Assembly: GCF_030272615.1 (NCBI RefSeq)
Contig: NC_081409.1
Coordinates: 647,436,468-647,500,467, forward strand
Length of the DNA: 64,000 nucleotides
From: Cryptomeria japonica
Taxonomy: Eukaryota; Streptophyta; Pinopsida; Cupressales; Cupressaceae
Reading direction: 5' to 3'
A program made the translations under genes and the position numbers. Below are positions 30,880 to 41,207 of this stretch, piece by piece. The notes below the pieces were generated by a model. It was not told the origin of the DNA. It saw nothing but the letters and a program-made list of their open reading frames with translations, and did not search any database. Position 1 is the first letter of the stretch, and every line of letters begins with the position of its first letter.

Positions 30880-32970
30880 TCAAAGTTGACTGATGTTTCG
30901 TGATGGTTGCATCTCTAGGATGGCCTTGACTTTTGTTGGATCGGCTTCAATTCCTCTTTTTGATACAATGAATCCCAGGAGCTTCCCAGAGGTTACTCCA
31001 AAGACACATTTCTTAGGATTTAATCTTACTTTATATTTTTCCAACCGATCAAAGATGACTGAAAGTATGTCCAAATGTGTATTTCTATCTATTGATTTTC
31101 CCAAGAGGTCATCAACATAATCTTCCATAGTAACGTGCATGAGATCATGAAAGATAGTAGTCACGGCTCTTTGATATGTAGCGCCTGCATTTTTTAGCCC
31201 AAAGGGCATGACATTCCAATAGAAAGTTCCCCAAGGACAAGTGAATGTTGTTTTGTGCTGGTCTTCGGATGCAATTTTTATTTGATTGTAACCAGAGAAT
31301 CCATCCATCAAAGATAACATCGCATGACCTGCTGTGAGATCGACGATCAAGTCAATATTTGGTAATGGAAAATCATCCTTAGGAAAAACTTTGTTGATGT
31401 CTTTGAAATTTGTACATATTCTGATGCTACGATCTAGTTTATTGACAGGCACTAAGTTGGAGATCCATTCAGGATAATCAATTGGGCATATGAATCCAAC
31501 ATCCAATAATTTCTCAACTTCTGCTTTGATGAGTCATGCCACTTGTGGATGCATCTTTCTTAATTTTTGTTTCACTGGTTTTGCCCCCGGTTTAACTGTC
31601 AAATGATGCATTACCAAATTTGGATCCAATCCAAGCATATCAGCATATGACCATGCAAAGTTGACTTGTCATTCTATGAAGAAACTTATGAATTTTGACA
31701 TTTCTGACTCAGTCAAAGATTGAGCCAGGAATATGTTGTGTGGAACTTCTTCAGTGCCAATGTTTGTTTTAATAGTCTCCTCTATCAACATGGATGACTT
31801 TTCCTCATATGATGCCAAGAGAATGTCGAGCCTTCCATCTTCGGGTGCCTCAGGGAGGTTTTTGCCCTCAGATACGTCTTTTCTTTTTACTTTTTTGGGG
31901 TCAGATAGTGCCACAGTGTAGTTTTCACCATAAGACCCTTGGTTTGTTTTTATTTTTATATTTTTGTGACTGGAAGGTCCGACACCCTCACCAAAATATG
32001 CCACGCTATTGAGTTCTATAGTGTATCCCACTTTATGGTCCCCAGGGGGAATATCCTCTCGTATGCCAAGATAGTCAATAAGGGCTTCATCATTTTGGAA
32101 TGTGTCAAACTGTGCAGGTCCTTCATTGTCCCAGTCAATAAGCTGGTGGTGAACAAGGGGAAGGCCTTTGATGTCTTCAAAGTTAGCGGGGTTAAGAGTG
32201 AAGATGCAGTTATATTCAGGTATATCGAGGTAGTTATCAAGGTCATCATTGGCACTCTCCTCATCAGTCTCGATAATGAACATATCCAAATTATCATCAC
32301 TAGTAGCGCATTCTAGGATAGGTGTTCTCATTCTATGTGATTTCAACCTAGGACCTAGAGGCAAAGACCATATGGGATCCTCTGGGGTTGTTTCCTCACC
32401 AACTTTGAATTTCCTATTAAATTCCCCTTCTTATGTTGGTTCACTTGGTTCTCTGAATGTCTCAGTGAGCTCATAGTCACTAGAGGATTTGTCTGAACCC
32501 CATTCCCATTCATTGGAGTCTGTGGAATAGCGATTCTCTTGTTGAATTTTGGCAACTTTGATTAGTAATGCTTCTTTTGTCCTTTGAGTGTGAACCTTGG
32601 AAGTCATGAAACCAAGTCCTTTGGAATTTTCCTTTTTGAGTGTCAATTCGGGTTGTAAAGGCTCAATGATGCCTTCTTTTCTTAATCCAAGAGGACTTTT
32701 GCCATCATACTCAAATTTTTGTAGGATCTTGAACCCTTTGCCATACTTTTCACATGGTATGCTGATATGATCTTGTGCATCATTTTTAGGGTCCTTGTAA
32801 AGCATTTTGTATAAGTCTTCCTCTTCCACTTCACCCCATTTTTGGAAGATTGTAGGATCCCATTTAAGTGTAATAATAGATACCCGCTTAGTAGGATGTG
32901 GTCATCCATATTCTTTTGGTGAACTCATGACTTGTTGTAAGTACATGGTCTGATTCAAAGTGTATTCACC
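30880..32970 (-). pseudogene. TAT-2 pol: G-patch-like region, acidic linker, reverse transcriptase
   Basis: The G-patch-like part is CEKYGKGFKILQKFEYDGKSPLG (32700-32770), more degenerate than in TAT-1. The linker has TDSNEWEWG (32498-32523) and an acidic middle with IDWDNEG. RT has LLDVGFICPIDY, NFKDINKVFPKDDFPLP, LSLMDGFSGYNQ and an intact YVDD at MEDYVDDLLGKS. Stops at 32431, 31669, about 31533 and 30880 lie in one continuous frame. Confidence 0.9.
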
Positions 32971-32982
32971 CATGCCCTTGTC

Positions 32983-34632
32983 CTAGAATTTGCCCTTAAG
33001 TTCACCTTGTTTTGATGTCGAAGGTTTTAATGACTCAGGATCAATGTATGTAGAAGAAGGAACAGCTTTGTGATTACTGGGAATGATGGTCTCAGTTTTT
33101 GGTCTCAAGTTATTGCAATATATGAATGGATTAGGATCTCCATTAACTATTATTTCAACTCCATTGTGAGGAAACTTGATGCATTGGTGATATGTAGATG
33201 GGACTGCTCTCATTTCATGAATCCAAGGATGTCCTAGCAATATGTTGTATGTGAGATCAAGATCTAGTACTTGGCAAACCACATCCTTTATAACTGGCCC
33301 AACTCTGAGAGGTAAGGTGACTGTGCCCTTGGATGAACGCTCTTCATCATCATATGCTTTGATGGTAATTTTGTTTGTAGAATTCACAGCTGTGTCAGAA
33401 TATCCCAATTGTTTAATAGTGCTCAATGTACAAATGTTTAGACCTGCTCCTCCATCTATTAGGACTCGTTTGATTCTATGTTTGTGTATGAAGGCTTCAA
33501 TGTGTAATGGTGCATTATGTGGCTGACTTACGAAGGCATCATCGGCTTCTGTGAATGTAAGAGAGTTTGGAATGGAAAGGTATCTCACCATGGCTTGAAA
33601 CTGGTCCGCGTTCAAATCAGTAGGAATGGTAGTGTCTCTCAAGATTTTGTCAAGAATAGCTTTATGTGTGGGGGATATGTGTAAGAGATCAAGGATGGAG
33701 ATAAGCGCAGGTGTCTTCCCTAACCGTTCTACAAGGTTGTATTTAGGCTTGGTTGATGAAGAAGTAGTGTTTTTAGCTAGAGCACCTTGCAAAGTAAATT
33801 TACCTTGATGGGTTGTGACATTGCATTCAGAGGTAGGTTCGGAAGAAGATCCAATGACTTTTAGGACAATCTTGGGTCTCTGGGTAGAATTCTCAGGGGT
33901 TTTGTCCTTAATGATAATAGTAGAGACATAATTATCCATTGAAATGTGATTGATAGTTGAATCATAGTTATAGGATGCTCTGGTATAGTTGGTCTGGTCA
34001 TTTGTGCTTGCAGCTTTTCCCTTGTCATGCTTTGGGAATGGTTCCTTAAACATCTCATGTTCTTGATTGAAGGAGTGTCCTTTAATCTCAATGTCACCTC
34101 TATCAATGAGATCTTGTATTATGTTCTTCAGTCGATGGCAATTTCCTATTTTATGACCCTTGCTCTTATGGAATTCGCAATACTCATCATCATTGCACCA
34201 ATTTGGTTTGACCTTTGGCTCATATGCAGGAAAATTTGGAATTGTGATTACTTTGTTTGCCACTAGCTTCTTGAAAACTGACTCAAGTGGTTCTCCCAAT
34301 GGGGTGTACTTCCTTCGTGATCTAGAAGTTGTTTGAGTATTCACTTGATTGTTTGTAGAAATTGATCCAGAAAAAATGATTTTTGGTCGTACCGTATTGG
34401 CATCAACAACACCATTATTGACTGTGTTCTTGTTTTTATTCCAAAATCTTAGCTTATCTTTTCCTTTAAAGTCATCTTTGTTTTCCTTGAATATCTCAAT
34501 GACTCCTTGTTCAATTAGGACCCTTTTTGTCGCTAAGCCTTTTTCAATGATGTCCTTGAAGGTGGACAAACAAGCTTTCCTTAGATCATAGCCAATGTCT
34601 TTGTTAACATTTTGGGTGAACATCTCCACCAT
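32983..34632 (-). CDS. TAT-2 gag C-terminus with zinc knuckle and protease (549 codons open)
   Basis: Residues 1-60 finish the gag domain. The knuckle CEFHKSKGHKIGNC is near residue 150 (C-X2-H-X4-H-X4-C). Protease starts near residue 395 with VLIDGGAGLNICTL and has ERSSKGTVTLPLRVG and ILLGHPWIHEM. The ATG at 34632 is internal to the polyprotein. The same frame continues in both directions through single stops, which shows gag and pol were one frame in this family. Confidence 0.9.
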   Translation of the reverse strand: MVEMFTQNVNKDIGYDLRKACLSTFKDIIEKGLATKRVLIEQGVIEIFKENKDDFKGKDKLRFWNKNKNTVNNGVVDANTVRPKIIFSGSISTNNQVNTQTTSRSRRKYTPLGEPLESVFKKLVANKVITIPNFPAYEPKVKPNWCNDDEYCEFHKSKGHKIGNCHRLKNIIQDLIDRGDIEIKGHSFNQEHEMFKEPFPKHDKGKAASTNDQTNYTRASYNYDSTINHISMDNYVSTIIIKDKTPENSTQRPKIVLKVIGSSSEPTSECNVTTHQGKFTLQGALAKNTTSSSTKPKYNLVERLGKTPALISILDLLHISPTHKAILDKILRDTTIPTDLNADQFQAMVRYLSIPNSLTFTEADDAFVSQPHNAPLHIEAFIHKHRIKRVLIDGGAGLNICTLSTIKQLGYSDTAVNSTNKITIKAYDDEERSSKGTVTLPLRVGPVIKDVVCQVLDLDLTYNILLGHPWIHEMRAVPSTYHQCIKFPHNGVEIIVNGDPNPFIYCNNLRPKTETIIPSNHKAVPSSTYIDPESLKPSTSKQGELKGKF

Positions 34633-34639
34633 TTATTTT

Positions 34640-36024
34640 TGTGGAATTTCACAGGAGAATCTGTTGGCTAGATTCCTTCATCTTTGTAAAAATGATGAAA
34701 AAGACTCTCCATCCTTTTGCTTGGTGTTGCACAAACTAGTGACTGATATGTCTGTCTCTATGTTGTATGAGAAATGTTGGATAAATGCCTCTGCTAAGTC
34801 ACCCCATGACTTAATTCCAGGTGGAAGTTGGGAGTACCATTCCATAGCTTGATCACCTAAGCTTTGTGGGAATAATCTCATCAAATATGTCTCTTCTGAA
34901 GCTACCTCAATGCAAGCTGTGAAAAAATGTCTTATGTGTGCCTTAGGATCCCCTTTTCCTCTATACTTATCAAACTTAGGTGTCACAAAGTGTGTAGGAA
35001 AATGAGGCATTGGAATGCTCTTATCAAATGGATAAGGACATATGTCTCTCATTGTGTAAGTTGGCTTTGGTGTGTTTATGTCCTCCATTTTCTTTTGTAA
35101 GTCCCTGATTTGTTGTTCCAAATTGTTCTTAGGTGGAGAGTGACTTCTTGGACCATACCCCATGCTTGAGGCACCAATTGGAGGAGGAGCATGTTGCATA
35201 TATGGATGATATTGATCATACACATGTTCATATGGAGGAGGTCTATAATGATGTTGTGTATATGGACCTCTTGGTATAGAGTCATCATGAGGAATGGAAT
35301 ATCTTCTTTGTCCATGTATACCATACTCTACAGGCATGTCATGAGTTTGTTCTAGTGTGTTGCCCCCAAATTTGACATGGGGTTTCCTTGTGTCCAAATT
35401 TTGAGCATGCCTTCGAATATCCAATTGCTTTGGTGGTTAATCCTTAACATTGGTATGTGATTGAGCATATTTTCCTGCATAAGACTTCCATAATGGTCTG
35501 TGAAGGTGAGTATCATATGCTTGACCATAAGGGACCTCTGGTTTTTAAAACAAAGATGATGGTGATTCAGGCACCATATGTGGTCCTCTATTGCCTCCAC
35601 TATTAGGCCTCCTTTGATCCATGTTGGAGTGAGGTTGTTGCGAAGGTTGATTTTCCATTATTTGAGACATGTCAAAATCATGAGGGATCTTGGTTCCACT
35701 TTGTGCCATCACTTGTAGAAAATATTGTCTATCTCTCCTCATTATTTCCTCAACCAATTGATTAAAATGAGGATTCATAATGGTGTCTTCCACTTCTGCT
35801 TAATGTATAGAAAAGTTGTCCATATTGTTATTGTGTGTATCATTGTTGTTTGTAGTGTCCATGTGCTCAACATTTGGAATGTTTTTATAGGCATCCATGT
35901 CAGGTAATGTAGTATGATCAGAATTGATAAAGATATCATTGTCATACTCATAAGAACTCATGTTTGTAGACTCTTAAGCCTCTTTAGCTTCTCTCCTAGA
36001 TTTTTGGGAATGGCTTTCAACCAT
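34640..36024 (-). pseudogene. TAT-2 gag N-terminus
   Basis: The start is taken as ATG 36024 (MVESHSQKSRREAKEA), which matches the MLVTRSQ start of TAT-1 in place and charge. Polar, His/Tyr/Pro-rich sequence follows, then a coiled coil near 35090 and the gag domain: FDKYRGKGDPKAHIRHF, LMRLFPQSLGDQAMEWYS and FIQHFSYNI. Stops at about 35973, 35802, 35545, 35440 and 34636 stay in frame. Confidence 0.85.
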
Positions 36025-36520
36025 GAATTAGGTATTGACCAAGATGTGTGAGACTAGATGAAAATGGAAAGAGTATGGAAGACCAAGAGTTGGATGGAAT
36101 GTAAATGAATCTGAGGTGTACTTGCAATGTCCAAAGTGTAAGACCAAGTATGTATGTAGTAGAGTAGGTGTGACTTCCAAAGAGAGGATAGTTTCTCTTG
36201 ATGAGGTAATTTGACCTTGACTCTAAGTAAGACCAAATGAGACCCAAAGGTGATAGACCTTGATGAGGGACCACTTAGCAAAATGTTGTTGTATGTAGTG
36301 TGTTGATAAAGTATGATGGGGACAAGCAAGTGACCTTTTGAATCACGTTTAGACAAATATGAATGTAATGTAAGGTGTAAAGCAATGATGGGCTTTGTGA
36401 GACCCAAAGACAGGTTGAATTCTAGGTGAAAACCAGAATAGATAACCTAGGAAGCTCAAGAATTCTGAAACTAACTGTTCTTGTTTGCTGGACTGTAAAA
36501 GTTTTTTTTTAATTCTGAAC
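36025..36520. other. TAT-2 leader next to gag; no ORF1 recognised
   Basis: Minus-strand frames of 117 and 85 codons lie here, but neither shares the FLYINR or GKIN.AxLP motifs of TAT-1 and TAT-3 ORF1. ORF1 is either lost or diverged beyond recognition by eye. Confidence 0.5.
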
Positions 36521-36710
36521 ATAGACATGCCTGTATACTGCACAGACGTGATTTCCAGACACAGATGTGGTTCTGTTAAACACAGACATGAGTCTGAGCT
36601 TTTGTAAATGCAATGTTGATTCTAAGAACACAGATGCATTTCTGCCCTTCATAGACGCAGTTATATGACACAGACACTATTCTATCAGACACGGACGTGT
36701 TTCTGCAAAA
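36521..36710 (-). repeat. CAGACGTG motif array, inner leader copy (TAT-2)
   Basis: Eight or nine copies of cacagacgtg, cacagatgtg, catagacgca and cacggacgtg, most followed within a few bases by ttctg. Spacing is about 20 bp. It takes the place of the TAT-1 GCGCTA array relative to gag. Confidence 0.75.
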
Positions 36711-36989
36711 TTTGTGCAAATTTTTTTTTTCAATCTTTGAAGTTGCTTTGTTGTGACCAAATCTGAATGTTTGGCTATTTTTCAGGACAAGAGGACATAG
36801 TGTTGATGAGGACTCAATGTTTGCAAGTGTTTAGACTCAAAATGACTCAAAGAAAGTGTGTTGTTTGATGTAAAATTATTTTGCATACATTTGAAGACAC
36901 AAAAGACACAATGTTTTGATGTTTGGTCTTGAATGTTTGATTGTTTAAAATAAGTCAAGTACAATTCTTATGGTTGGCCAAGACAATAG

Positions 36990-37545
36990 TTGTTGATCCC
37001 ACATGGAGTGTCCCCCGAGGCTACGCTATTCAGAGCGGATACTTAGATGCTTGACCCCACTGGCTCCACCCTCAGCACTCACTTCTCGGGGCAACCAAGA
37101 ATCAGTCCCCACGAAAACTCCTCATGGAGAACTTTGTATCTCTACTAAGAATCGTATGTGTGTGGGCCACTACCAGAGGTCCGACCTCCTGCCTCAACAA
37201 CTAGAAGGATTTTATCTTCTAAAACAAAAAGGTGCTCGTAAGGGCATCCGCTCGTGTGGCCATACATGCGGCACTTTTAGCTCTGTAGATATAGAAGGCT
37301 CCCAGCCAGTAGGGGTTATGCCCTACAAATGATCAAATAAATTTGATCAAACGGGTTTATGAGGAGACATAGTGTCGGTATGAACTAATCAGCACATATT
37401 ATTCATAGTTTTCACCATGAATACAGTTATTTATAGTGGTTTGGAAGAAGATGGCTTTTCTATTGCTACCACTTGGGTCGTTCTCTCCTCACTAGTAGTC
37501 CTAATGACCACACGAGGAGATAGGCCCTCTAAAGATTAAACAAAA
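36990..37545 (-). other. Conserved leader block (TAT-2 copy)
   Basis: From about 37000 to 37330 it matches TAT-3 55200-55560 closely over non-coding sequence, for example gcttgaccccactggctcca, agaggtccgacctcct and tgtggccatacatgc. Agreement continues less strongly to the ccacttgggtcgttctc box at 37469. The bases on either side (motif arrays) do not match, so the block stands out. A structured leader RNA is possible. Confidence 0.7.
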
Positions 37546-37919
37546 AGAGCCTATTGCTCAAGACACAAAAGACAATGATTCAATTTTAAAGCACCAATTG
37601 AAGTGTTTAGTAGTCTATGAAAACAAGGCACATAATAAAGATCAAAAAACCCTTGCCAAGGTCCTGCAACAAAGATTTGTTAGTAGTTTGGATTGTTTCA
37701 AATGATCACCCCTTCCTACAAACACACAAGTTAGGTAAATTTTAGATCCAAAAGACTTTGTGAAAATAGGGGCCTTCAACAAAATGATTTTTCTCTCAAG
37801 ACAAGCTGCACCAATTTCATTAGCTAGATCTGAAAAATGTTAGCTCAAAATAAACCAGATCTAAAAAAAAACTGAATGACTAAAAACTGAATCAATGAAA
37901 ACCTCCAAAACAAAATCAG

Positions 37920-38200
37920 TGCACACAGACATGGTTACCATAAACACAAACATGGCTTCTGGACGCAAACACACTTCTGTGCAACACAGATGCGGCTCCG
38001 GAACGCAAACGTGGCTTCTAGATGCAGACGTGCCTGAAAACCCCACAGACACGACTAGGGGACATAGATGCGATTTCCGAAATCTGCAAAAAAAAAAATA
38101 CTGTCGAAAGTGTGGACGCGATCCTAGATGTCGCAAACGTGGCAGAAAACCAAAAATGCGGTCCGAAAGTATGCAGATGCGAAAATACCAAAATACTGTC
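37920..38200 (-). repeat. GACGCAAACGTG motif array, outer leader copy (TAT-2)
   Basis: About a dozen copies of cacagacatg, gacgcaaacac, cgcaaacgtgg and gatgcagacgtg with cttctg-like spacers. It ends about 70 bp before the primer site. A 145-codon plus-strand frame across it is a by-product of the repeat. Confidence 0.75.
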
Positions 38201-38270
38201 AAAAATGTCAAATCTGCAACTTCAAAACACAAAATCTGCAACAAGGATGTTAAATGCAAAAGGGACAAGA

Positions 38271-38288
38271 GTCTCACCGGGCATGCCA
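38271..38288 (-). other. TAT-2 primer binding site
   Basis: Minus strand TGGCATGCCCGGTGAGAC, three bases after the 5' LTR. It starts TGG as required for tRNA pairing but differs from the TGGCGCCCAC site of TAT-1 and TAT-3, so it uses another tRNA or has mutated. Confidence 0.65.
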
Positions 38289-38291
38289 AAA

Positions 38292-39063
38292 TGTTTATGG
38301 TGAAAATGGAAACAACAATATTGAAAGACTAAATAGACTCAACCACAAAAGCCTAGCCTAACAACAACAAAGATCCACCATAACATATGAAGATTACCTA
38401 AGACAATGCAAATCAAATGAAATCACAAATATTATACCATCACATGTCCAATAGGGTTTGAATCTCCATTCTTCCTATCTCCATTGATCTTGCTTGATAT
38501 ATTTGCTCTCAGATTTTATGTGCACAAGAGCTCAACAAAGAACGGAAATGTGGTTGCAAGTAGGATCTCATATGAAAAGCGTAGTGTAGTCAAGTGCATA
38601 AATTGATTAGCCATGGTTTGATAATGAAGGAAGCATCTCCTTATATAGAAGACACCATAAGAAACAGAGGGATAAGATTGAGAGGTGTAAAAGAGGTCGG
38701 CTATGATTAGAGGGTAGGTAGAAGAAATAATAAAATAATGAGAGGGTAGGTAGTGTAGGAATTAAGAGATGAATGACATGTGTCATGGGTAGAAAAGGTT
38801 AATGAATTAATTAAATAAATAAAGGTTTATTTAATTAATAGAAGAAGTGGGATCAATTAAATAAATAAGATATTTATTTAATTTAGGAAAATGATAATTT
38901 AAATAAATAAAGGTATTTATTTAAATGAAAAATAAGGCTAGAAGAGGATAAATGAATTAATTAAATAAATAAAGATTTATTTAATTAATAGAAGAATTAG
39001 GCTAAAGTAATTAAATAAATAAAATATTTATTTAATTAGACATGACAATTTTAGGTGTCTACA
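38292..39063 (-). repeat. TAT-2 5' LTR
   Basis: 772 bp, same ends as 27352-28116, followed by cctgc (39064-39068). A minus-strand TATATAA lies at 38641-38647; the 3' LTR copy reads tctatag there. Confidence 0.95.
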
Positions 39064-39068
39064 CCTGC

Positions 39069-40681
39069 AACAAGTTAGTTTCACAAAATACAAAGGAAAT
39101 GCTACAGTAAATCCAAACTCAACCAATGAAACTACATGAAATACATATAAAATAAAAATACTATTATTACCTTCATGGTTTATGTCTCATTGTGTCCTAA
39201 CTCCACTATTCTTGGTTGCAAATGGTGTGCTCTCAGACAAGAACTAATAACTTCCAAGATGGCATATGAAGAATGGGATGATAACTAATCGTTCACAAAT
39301 GCTATGATATGCAATGCTAAATGTCTATGCTAAAATGCTAATTACTATTTGCTTCAAGATTTAAAACTCACAGATGCATAAGTTTTACAAATGATTATCA
39401 TGCAAATTCACTTGAAGTCTAACTCTCTCTCAACTAAAACTCTTGATTTTATAGACCTTGAGAGGATAAGATGATGTGGCTCAGATCAACGGTCATGATC
39501 AGATCTACAGATTTGGATGGCTATGAGAAAAGGTGAAGGTTGAGAGAAAGGGGGGTGGACAAGACAAGTGTCACTCATCTCACATTGACTGGGTTGCTGA
39601 CTGAGGGAATCTAGGGATGGTTGGAGAAAATTTATGCATGAGAGGACAAGTGGACTCAAGTCCTTCCTAAGATGTAGGGATGTTGGAGAGAATTTAGAAG
39701 GAGGTTATGAAATATGTGTACGTACACAATATTTCACTAAATTTGGAGGTTGGAGATAAATGATGAATTGATATTTAAGAAATATTAATTTCCTTAGCCA
39801 CATGATGGTGTGGGATTTTGCCAAGTTCTAGAGGCAATGGAAAGCACAAATAAGAGAGACAAAATAAATAATAGGAATAAACTGTATTCTATCAAGATGC
39901 AAAATATGATCAACTAGATCATTACAAAATATAGATTGATTTCCCATACAAACAATGTAGATGAGCCTCCTTATATAGGCAAGGCTAGGGATATGTGAGC
40001 ACACAAACATGACATGTGGCTCAATAAGAAACAAGGGTAGGTAGGAAATAGGTGTGGGTAGGTAGGAGAAACAATATAATATTCCACATGAGGTGGATCA
40101 CCCACTGAATGTGGAATGTAACAACAAGATAAGTCCACAAAAGGTGGAAATTCTCCTACACACACTATCCCAATGTGACACAAACACCCAAGTGTATCAT
40201 ACCCAAACTACTATGAAATGCATGTACCTAAGTAAACTTAAGTAAGGTGTAATAATATCCAAGATGAATAATTATTTACACCAACAAATGGATGAATTGG
40301 AAAAGGGAAGATGAAGTGGAGATGGAAGGTGAGTTGGATAAGAGGGATTAAATAATTTAAGAAATTATTTAATATTTGAGACTATAGGATAGGAGAATAA
40401 CCATTAAATATTAGATATTTAATTGATTTAAGGAGATAATTAAATATTAGATATTTAATTAACTTGGTTAGAAGGATAATTAAATATTAGATATTTAATT
40501 ATTTAGAGGAATAGGATAGATGAAATAATTAATAAAATATTTCAATTAAATTAATTAATAGAAAGACACGAAATGAATTAAATAAATTAATCTTTTCGAA
40601 TTAACTATTTAATAGAAGAATAATTATAAAATAAATATATAATATTTATTTAATCGCTCATAGCCATTTTATGTGTATACA
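39069..40681 (-). repeat. TAT-3 3' LTR, part 2 (contains a solo LTR)
   Basis: Continues the LTR after TAT-2, matching 56518-57661, and ends GTGTATACA. The match is broken only by 39806-40286. Removing that insert gives about 1170 bp against 1181 bp in the right LTR. Confidence 0.94.
39806..40286 (-). mobile_element. Solo copia-like LTR inside the TAT-3 LTR
   Basis: The 481-bp insert is absent from the other TAT-3 LTR. On the minus strand it runs TGTTGGTGTAAA to CCCACACCA, with TATA box CCTATATAAGG (39969-39979) and a T-rich region beyond. The short inverted ends, TATA box and length are those of a single LTR. Flanks are catga on the left and aatgg on the right, an imperfect duplication. It would be left by recombination between two LTRs. 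Confidence 0.8.
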
Positions 40682-40695
40682 TTTTGCCCCTCTTT
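40682..40695 (-). other. TAT-3 polypurine tract
   Basis: AAAGAGGGGCAAAA on the minus strand, adjoining the 3' LTR. Confidence 0.92.
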
Positions 40696-40779
40696 GAAAT
40701 GATGTCGAGACAACATTGTTTCAAAGATTAAATCAAGTCTCAATAGCGCACCTAATGGAGATAAAAATCCTGATTGTGT

Positions 40780-40842
40780 GCCCCCTCAAGAGATTGATCG
40801 TGAAATTGTTGAAAATTTTGGTTTGAACGATTGATCTCGTGA
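40780..40842. other. Conserved hairpin next to the 3' LTR (TAT-3 copy)
   Basis: gccccctc is followed by arm tcaagagattgatcg (40786-40800), pairing with cgattgatctcgtga (40828-40842): 14 of 15 positions pair, two as G-U, around a 27-base loop. Some pairs differ from TAT-1 on both sides, which is what compensating change looks like. Confidence 0.72.
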
Positions 40843-40921
40843 TAATTGAAAAGTTTTGTTAATTAAATTCAATTGTAAAAAACAAATTAAATTGCCCCAT
40901 TGAAAAGCATTAATTAAATCA

Positions 40922-40968
40922 GTTTCTTAGAGCTAATCGGTTTGTTTGAATAGATAGCTCTAAGAAAC
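40922..40968. other. Perfect 14-bp inverted repeat upstream of the TAT-3 PMD gene
   Basis: gtttcttagagcta (40922-40935) and tagctctaagaaac (40955-40968) with a 19-base loop. The overlapping pair aatcggttt (about 40935-40943) and aaaccgatt (about 40965-40973) could form instead. No counterpart was seen in TAT-1. Exon 1 and the motif array of the antisense gene are missing in this stretch. Confidence 0.6.
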
Positions 40969-41207
40969 CGATTTATTTTCTGATGTAAGAGCATAGCAGA
41001 GTTTTGATTGAACTCAATGATTGATAGAAAACCATTGTTGATTTGTTTGAAATGATTTGATAGCATGATTTGCTTCATTTTGAAAATATTGATATGATAG
41101 ATTAGCGATCTCTTTGATTTGATAGATAGATGAGTGATGATTGATCGAATGCTCTTGGTAAACAAGAGAAACTTGACGTTCTCTAGTGTTGGGAGAAATT
41201 CCCAGTG

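Larger units (their letters stand above)
27352..39063 (-). mobile_element. TAT-2: 11.7-kb non-autonomous Tat-type element
   Basis: LTRs of 765 and 772 bp, target duplication cctgt/cctgc with one mutation. Gag, protease, RT and both RNases H are recognisable on the minus strand in one single frame from 36024 to about 29578. The integrase core is missing, and of the antisense gene only promoter and exon 1 remain. About 23 differences were hand-counted between LTRs (about 3 percent). Confidence 0.93.

Noticed and set aside
35076-36407. Several 80-117-codon minus-strand frames near the TAT-2 gag
   Set aside because: Those out of the gag frame are shadows; those upstream of gag lack the ORF1 motifs of TAT-1 and TAT-3.
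37895-38332. 145-codon plus-strand frame rich in Cys, Lys and Arg
   Set aside because: It runs through the TAT-2 leader motif array and into the LTR, against element sense. Its apparent Cys/Arg pattern comes from the repeated gacgcaaacg units.
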